From Wohlfahrtiimonas populi (lineage in GTDB: Bacteria; Pseudomonadota; Gammaproteobacteria; Cardiobacteriales; Wohlfahrtiimonadaceae): 36,166 nucleotides of DNA. The position numbers and the translations under genes were made by a program. The stretch covers positions 25,547 through 61,712 of the forward strand of contig NZ_MVDN01000006.1 in the NCBI RefSeq assembly GCF_002006795.1. Direction: 5' to 3'. Below the pieces are notes generated by a model that was given only the letters and a program-made list of their open reading frames with translations, ran no database searches and was not told the DNA's origin. The stretch's first letter is position 1. Each line of letters begins with the position of its first letter. This document shows positions 33,369 to 36,166 of this stretch, piece by piece.

Positions 33369-33914
33369 CTAAAATTTAAGAAAATATGATGGTGAAATAA
33401 AATAATCCATAGGCACATCATGCGATTGCCGCATCAATACTTCATTCACTAGCTGAAAATCCCAACCAACACCAATCAATATCACATCATCCTGCAAAGG
33501 CCCTAAATAACAATCATAATAACCTTTGCCCATACCGATCCTAGTGCCTGTATGATCGATTGCAGTTAACGGTATAATAAAAGCTTCTGGTATAAAATCC
33601 ACAATAGCGGTTACTGGCTCTAAAATATTATATTGCCCTTTTTGCCATAAATTTGGATCTTCATAATTTACAAATACGAGCTCATCATTATTATTAATTT
33701 TTGGCAAAGCAATAACATCATGTGAAATATAATCCATCACACAATCTACAGAAATTTCATTTTGAATGGCTGAATAAATGGCGATCGAAGAAAATTTTTG
33801 AATAAATTCAACTAATTTTTCGTTCAACAGGGATTGATAATAATTAATGTATTCTGAATTAAGTGCTTTGCGTTTTGCAAGCATTTGATGACGAATTAGA
33901 GATTGCATTGTCAT
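33369..33914 (-). CDS. fau: 5-formyltetrahydrofolate cyclo-ligase (MTHFS)
   Basis: This ATP-dependent enzyme recycles 5-formyl-THF to methenyl-THF. The 181-residue protein has the N-terminal 'IRHQMLAKRKALN', 'ISVDCVMDYI', 'VIALPKIN', and the signature 'IPLTAIDHTGTRIGMGKGYYD', then 'GVGWDFQLV'. The family usually has Arg after GYYD or GFYD; here it is Cys (GYYDCYLG), which is mildly unusual. Start at 33914 or, two codons on, 33908. The gene begins 7 bases after the 3' end of 6S RNA, the typical gammaproteobacterial arrangement (ssrS-fau, formerly ygfA), so it is probably read from the 6S promoter. A terminator follows at once. Confidence 0.92.
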   Translation of the reverse strand: MTMQSLIRHQMLAKRKALNSEYINYYQSLLNEKLVEFIQKFSSIAIYSAIQNEISVDCVMDYISHDVIALPKINNNDELVFVNYEDPNLWQKGQYNILEPVTAIVDFIPEAFIIPLTAIDHTGTRIGMGKGYYDCYLGPLQDDVILIGVGWDFQLVNEVLMRQSHDVPMDYFISPSYFLKF

Positions 33915-33920
33915 AAGATA

Positions 33921-34114
33921 TAGAGTGGACTCCGAAGCACCGTTAGGTATACTTTACCCTTGAACCGAATGGTTCAAATGGATATAAGTTTAAGCACCTT
34001 AGGCTCCCGAAACAAGTCGGTATGCTCACTGGTACCTAGTAATATATCTTACGATATACTTAGGATCAAGGGGACTTAAGTATATTAAACACGTATACTT
34101 CAGAAATCCACCCA
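33921..34114 (-). ncRNA. ssrS: 6S RNA
   Basis: On the minus strand the conserved 6S elements appear in order. First is 5' GTGGATTTCTGAAG, which pairs with 3' CTTCGGAGTCCAC to form the terminal stem, with G-U pairs. Then come AGTCCCCTTGATCC, the bubble-flanking GGTACCAGTGAGCATACCG, the CGGGAGCC side, and the TTGAACC-ATTCGGTTCAAGG hairpin near the 3' half. 6S RNA mimics an open promoter and sequesters sigma-70 RNA polymerase in stationary phase. The length of about 194 nt is close to the usual 180-200. Ends are estimated from the terminal stem. A -10 TATACT at 34127-34122 lies 7-8 bases before the predicted 5' end. Confidence 0.93.
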
Positions 34115-34121
34115 TGACAGA

Positions 34122-34150
34122 AGTATAGCATTTTTTCACCAAAGCCCATA
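34122..34150 (-). promoter_or_regulatory. Predicted promoter of 6S RNA
   Basis: TATACT on the minus strand (34127-34122) sits at the right distance from the predicted 6S 5' end near 34114. The corresponding -35 position (34150-34145, TATGGG) is poor. Confidence 0.45.
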
Positions 34151-34164
34151 GTCTTGATAAATTT

Positions 34165-34848
34165 TTACGCTTTGGCTAAAACTAGTGCCGTAATCCTATC
34201 TACCCCTGCATTTTTCAATGCTTGCGAAGCAAATTGCAATGTCTTACCTGTTGTTAAGACATCATCGACTAATAAAACATGCCCACTAATTTGATCGCAC
34301 TCAAAAGCATTACGGAGATTTGTTGCTCGTTCATACTTAGATAGGTTACTCTGAGGAATTGAAAATGCATGTTTATGCAACTTATCATACTCAACAGGTC
34401 GGTCAATCAAAGACTGCAAACTATTCACAACCTCCAACATATGATTGAATCCTCGCCCTGCCAATCGCACACGATCCACAGGCATCGGCACAATCCAATC
34501 AATCGTTTCTAATAAATCTTTATGCTCAATCAATACAGGTTCTATTAATGCTTTAATGACACGAACCATATGCATTTTATGATTAAACTTTAAACGAATA
34601 ATCGCATCACGCATTGCATGATGATAGTGATAACCAACAATATAATGATCAATTGGGTGAACATCCTCATTCAACTCACAAGGCAAACAATGACTGCCTG
34701 TCAACAACCCACCACAACACGATTCACAATAATTCCATTGCCGTTCAGTTTGAGCATAACAAGAATCGCATAGCACTGCATCATCCACAGATTGATGGCA
34801 AATGAAGCATTGCTCGGGATAAAGCACCTGAAATATACGTTTCAACAT
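34165..34848 (-). CDS. comF: ComF/GntX-family phosphoribosyltransferase-like protein
   Basis: A 227-residue protein with an N-terminal zinc-ribbon-like set of cysteines ('CFICHQSV', 'CDSCY', 'CESCCGG', 'CLPCEL') and a C-terminal phosphoribosyltransferase fold. 'HHAMRDAIIRLKFN', 'DWIVPMPVDRVRLAGRGFNH' and 'LLVDDVLTTGKTLQFA' (PRPP loop at 191-203) follow the ComF pattern. ComF acts in the cytoplasm in DNA uptake and transformation; in E. coli the related GntX/YhgH supports use of DNA as a nutrient. The gene starts one base after the Sel1-protein stop and so is in the same transcript. No other competence gene is present in the window. Confidence 0.9.
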   Translation of the reverse strand: MLKRIFQVLYPEQCFICHQSVDDAVLCDSCYAQTERQWNYCESCCGGLLTGSHCLPCELNEDVHPIDHYIVGYHYHHAMRDAIIRLKFNHKMHMVRVIKALIEPVLIEHKDLLETIDWIVPMPVDRVRLAGRGFNHMLEVVNSLQSLIDRPVEYDKLHKHAFSIPQSNLSKYERATNLRNAFECDQISGHVLLVDDVLTTGKTLQFASQALKNAGVDRITALVLAKA

Positions 34849-34849
34849 T

Positions 34850-35851
34850 TTAGAAATGTTTAACTTGAGAATAATCTGGAATTTTTAAACGTGTATCAGA
34901 ATCTTTTAATCGCAAAGGTAAATCAGGCTCAAATACATCAGGATTGATCGATTGCACTGCACGCACAACATCATTCACATGCACACTGTAACTATCCGCT
35001 AAGCTCTGAAATAATGGCAATAAAGACTCATCTATCTCCATTGCTTCCACAATTGGCACCGATCTTTCACCCAACATTCTGCGCGGCCTTAATATTTCAT
35101 CACTACTATATTTAGCCGAATTCAATAATGGACGATACAACGATGAACGATAAGAACTCATCATCAATGGGTAAGTTGTGAATAATGCACGATAACTTGG
35201 TGCTGTCGCTTGATTAGTATTCTCTTCTGTAATTTTTAGCACATCTTCATTTTTAATGATCGTCACTTCACCATCAGCTGAAATGCGCTCAATTTTTTCG
35301 ATGATTTTAGGCAATGGCGTTTCACGAGAAGCAATGCGAACATTATTGGGCAATAACCAACCCACAGCATATTCAAATTGTGCAAAATCATCCAAAATAG
35401 CTTCAGCCATTTTAGAACCCTCTTCTAGCTCTTGGGGTGAAACTTTTGTTGCCAATACATCACGATAAGCGACCAAATCACTTGCGCCATGGCGTGATGC
35501 AATCACAGCCCAAGCATAAGATTCCGCCATATTTTTATAGGTACCAATCCCTAATCTTGCCAATGTGGAATAGTTAAAAGCTGCATCAATATGCCCTGCT
35601 TTAGCAGAACTTAAATACAATTCTGCTGCTTTCACATAATCGCGCGGAATGCCTGTGCCTGTTTGATACATTGTCGCTAGATTATTCATGGCATCTACAT
35701 GCCCCAAATCCTCTAATTCTGTGAATAATCGATAAGCTTCCACATAATCTTGACGATCATAAGCACCCACAGCATCAGTGAAATTATCAGCAAAGCTAAC
35801 AGCATTGATCATGATAAGTAAAGCTAACGTTATTCTTAACATATGTGGCAA
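34850..35851 (-). CDS. Secreted Sel1-repeat protein with C-terminal FimV-like LysM-type domain
   Basis: The signal peptide 'MLRITLALLIMINAVSFA' (after a possible start three codons earlier) leads to Sel1/TPR-like repeats at about 35-145: 'YVEAYRLFTELEDLGHVDAM', 'NNLATMYQTGTGIPRDYVKA' and 'AAFNYSTLARLGIGTYKNMA'. A low-complexity middle region follows. The last 60 residues read 'LLPLFQSLADSYSVHVNDVV', 'RAVQSINPDVF' and 'LPLRLKDSDTRLKIPD'. The A-x-x-x-x-NPDxF....N/RLKx-G/D-x-x-L-xIP pattern is that of the FimV/LysM-like N-terminal domain, which binds peptidoglycan at the pole. No known protein of this exact layout comes to mind. A periplasmic scaffold or peptidoglycan-linked role is inference. 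The start overlaps the upstream gene by 16 bases. Confidence 0.8.
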   Translation of the reverse strand: MPHMLRITLALLIMINAVSFADNFTDAVGAYDRQDYVEAYRLFTELEDLGHVDAMNNLATMYQTGTGIPRDYVKAAELYLSSAKAGHIDAAFNYSTLARLGIGTYKNMAESYAWAVIASRHGASDLVAYRDVLATKVSPQELEEGSKMAEAILDDFAQFEYAVGWLLPNNVRIASRETPLPKIIEKIERISADGEVTIIKNEDVLKITEENTNQATAPSYRALFTTYPLMMSSYRSSLYRPLLNSAKYSSDEILRPRRMLGERSVPIVEAMEIDESLLPLFQSLADSYSVHVNDVVRAVQSINPDVFEPDLPLRLKDSDTRLKIPDYSQVKHF

Positions 35852-36166
35852 ATCATCATTAATGGATCATGGTCACTATAAGATCGATCACTATTGGAAT
35901 CTGTATTGATATGCGTAATCGAACTTTCTATATTTTCAATTTGGTCATTGTACAGAATATAATCTAAAAGAATGGGCTTTTTGTGATATTTGTAAGTGTA
36001 AATTTGATATTGCAATGCTTGATGAGCACTCTCAAATCCTTGAGAAGCCATCGCCTGCACAGTTTTACTTGCAAACGTATCATTCATATCGCCCATCACA
36101 AATAACGGCAAATCCATTAAATTATTCTCTTGAATATAATCTGCAATTAACTGCGCTTGCTTATTG
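35836..36166 (-). CDS. Endonuclease/exonuclease/phosphatase-family protein, C-terminal part (cut by window edge)
   Basis: The frame is open to base 36166, so the N-terminus lies beyond the right edge. The visible part begins 'NKQAQLIADYIQEN', then has 'DLPLFVMGDMND', the GDxN metal motif of the EEP fold. 'ILLDYILYND' is the D-Y/H-I/V-L segment, and 'SDRSYSDHDPLMM' is the C-terminal SDHxP motif with the catalytic His. An internal ATG at 36117 is not the true start. EEP proteins include DNA/RNA exonucleases, sphingomyelinases and phosphatases, so substrate cannot be set. It overlaps the Sel1-protein gene by 16 bases, consistent with one transcript. Confidence 0.82.
   Translation of the reverse strand, partial: NKQAQLIADYIQENNLMDLPLFVMGDMNDTFASKTVQAMASQGFESAHQALQYQIYTYKYHKKPILLDYILYNDQIENIESSITHINTDSNSDRSYSDHDPLMMICHIC

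Noticed and set aside
1-36166. CRISPR arrays, tRNA or rRNA genes, complete insertion sequences, prophage or toxin-antitoxin pairs
   Set aside because: I found no regularly spaced direct repeats, no cloverleaf sequence, no transposase or integrase frames, and no small paired genes resembling these systems.

Overview
The window looks like a chromosomal segment of an AT-rich, Gram-negative gammaproteobacterium. The supporting evidence is an outer-membrane and lipid A gene set (MsbA, Tol-Pal, OmpA-like protein, Mla/MCE transporter, GmhA), a periplasmic Cu,Zn superoxide dismutase, and a 6S RNA gene placed just upstream of the 5-formyltetrahydrofolate cyclo-ligase gene, an arrangement typical of Gammaproteobacteria. 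I cannot assign a genus. No tRNA, rRNA, CRISPR array, complete insertion sequence or prophage gene is visible. No stretch above 300 bases lacks a gene. The longest gaps (5516-5764, 32541-32792 and 33915-34164, about 250 bases each) are described as features.

Region A (1-14059, all minus strand) is a surface-polysaccharide locus. In transcription order it holds an initiating sugar-1-phosphate transferase (12740-14059), a GT2 glycosyltransferase, a Wzx-type flippase, a second GT2 paralogous to the first, three GT4 glycosyltransferases, then rmlB, rmlA, a fused 3,4-ketoisomerase/N-acetyltransferase and a 3-aminotransferase, another GT2, and a partial glycosyltransferase-like gene running off the left edge. 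RmlA and RmlB make dTDP-4-keto-6-deoxyglucose. The last three activities convert this to dTDP-3-acetamido-3,6-dideoxyhexose (Fuc3NAc or Qui3NAc). The glycosyltransferases would build the repeat unit on undecaprenyl phosphate and Wzx would flip it. No Wzy polymerase is visible here. The gap before rmlB contains a possible cold-shock-gene remnant.

Region B (14060-23177) has ung on the plus strand, then a tightly packed minus-strand operon read from 21880 down to 14835: orn, pgpA, a membrane-anchored thermonuclease, a PH-domain membrane protein, an MlaE permease with a fused STAS domain, an MlaF ATPase, an MlaD-type MCE protein, an auxiliary lipoprotein, a thiamin-damage Nudix hydrolase and a GNAT acetyltransferase. 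It ends at a hairpin terminator. Upstream of it lie sodC, with its own terminator, and a LOG-family gene.

Region C (23227-33364) starts at a symmetric divergent promoter and runs on the plus strand: ubiD, gmhA, a Slp-like lipoprotein, a GT4 glycosyltransferase, hemA, hpt, tolB and pal (terminator), then msbA, then a small OmpA-domain protein with a long leader and a strong terminator. Most of these genes serve the cell envelope.

Region D (33369-36166, minus strand) holds an endonuclease/exonuclease/phosphatase-family gene cut by the right edge, a Sel1-repeat protein with a FimV-like C-terminal domain, comF, 6S RNA and fau.

I see no wholly new multi-gene system. The most interesting points are the Sel1/FimV-like fusion, the lipid-transport operon with unusual partners, the isomerase-acetyltransferase fusion, the paralogous GT2 pair around wzx, the cold-shock remnant and the two symmetric divergent promoters.
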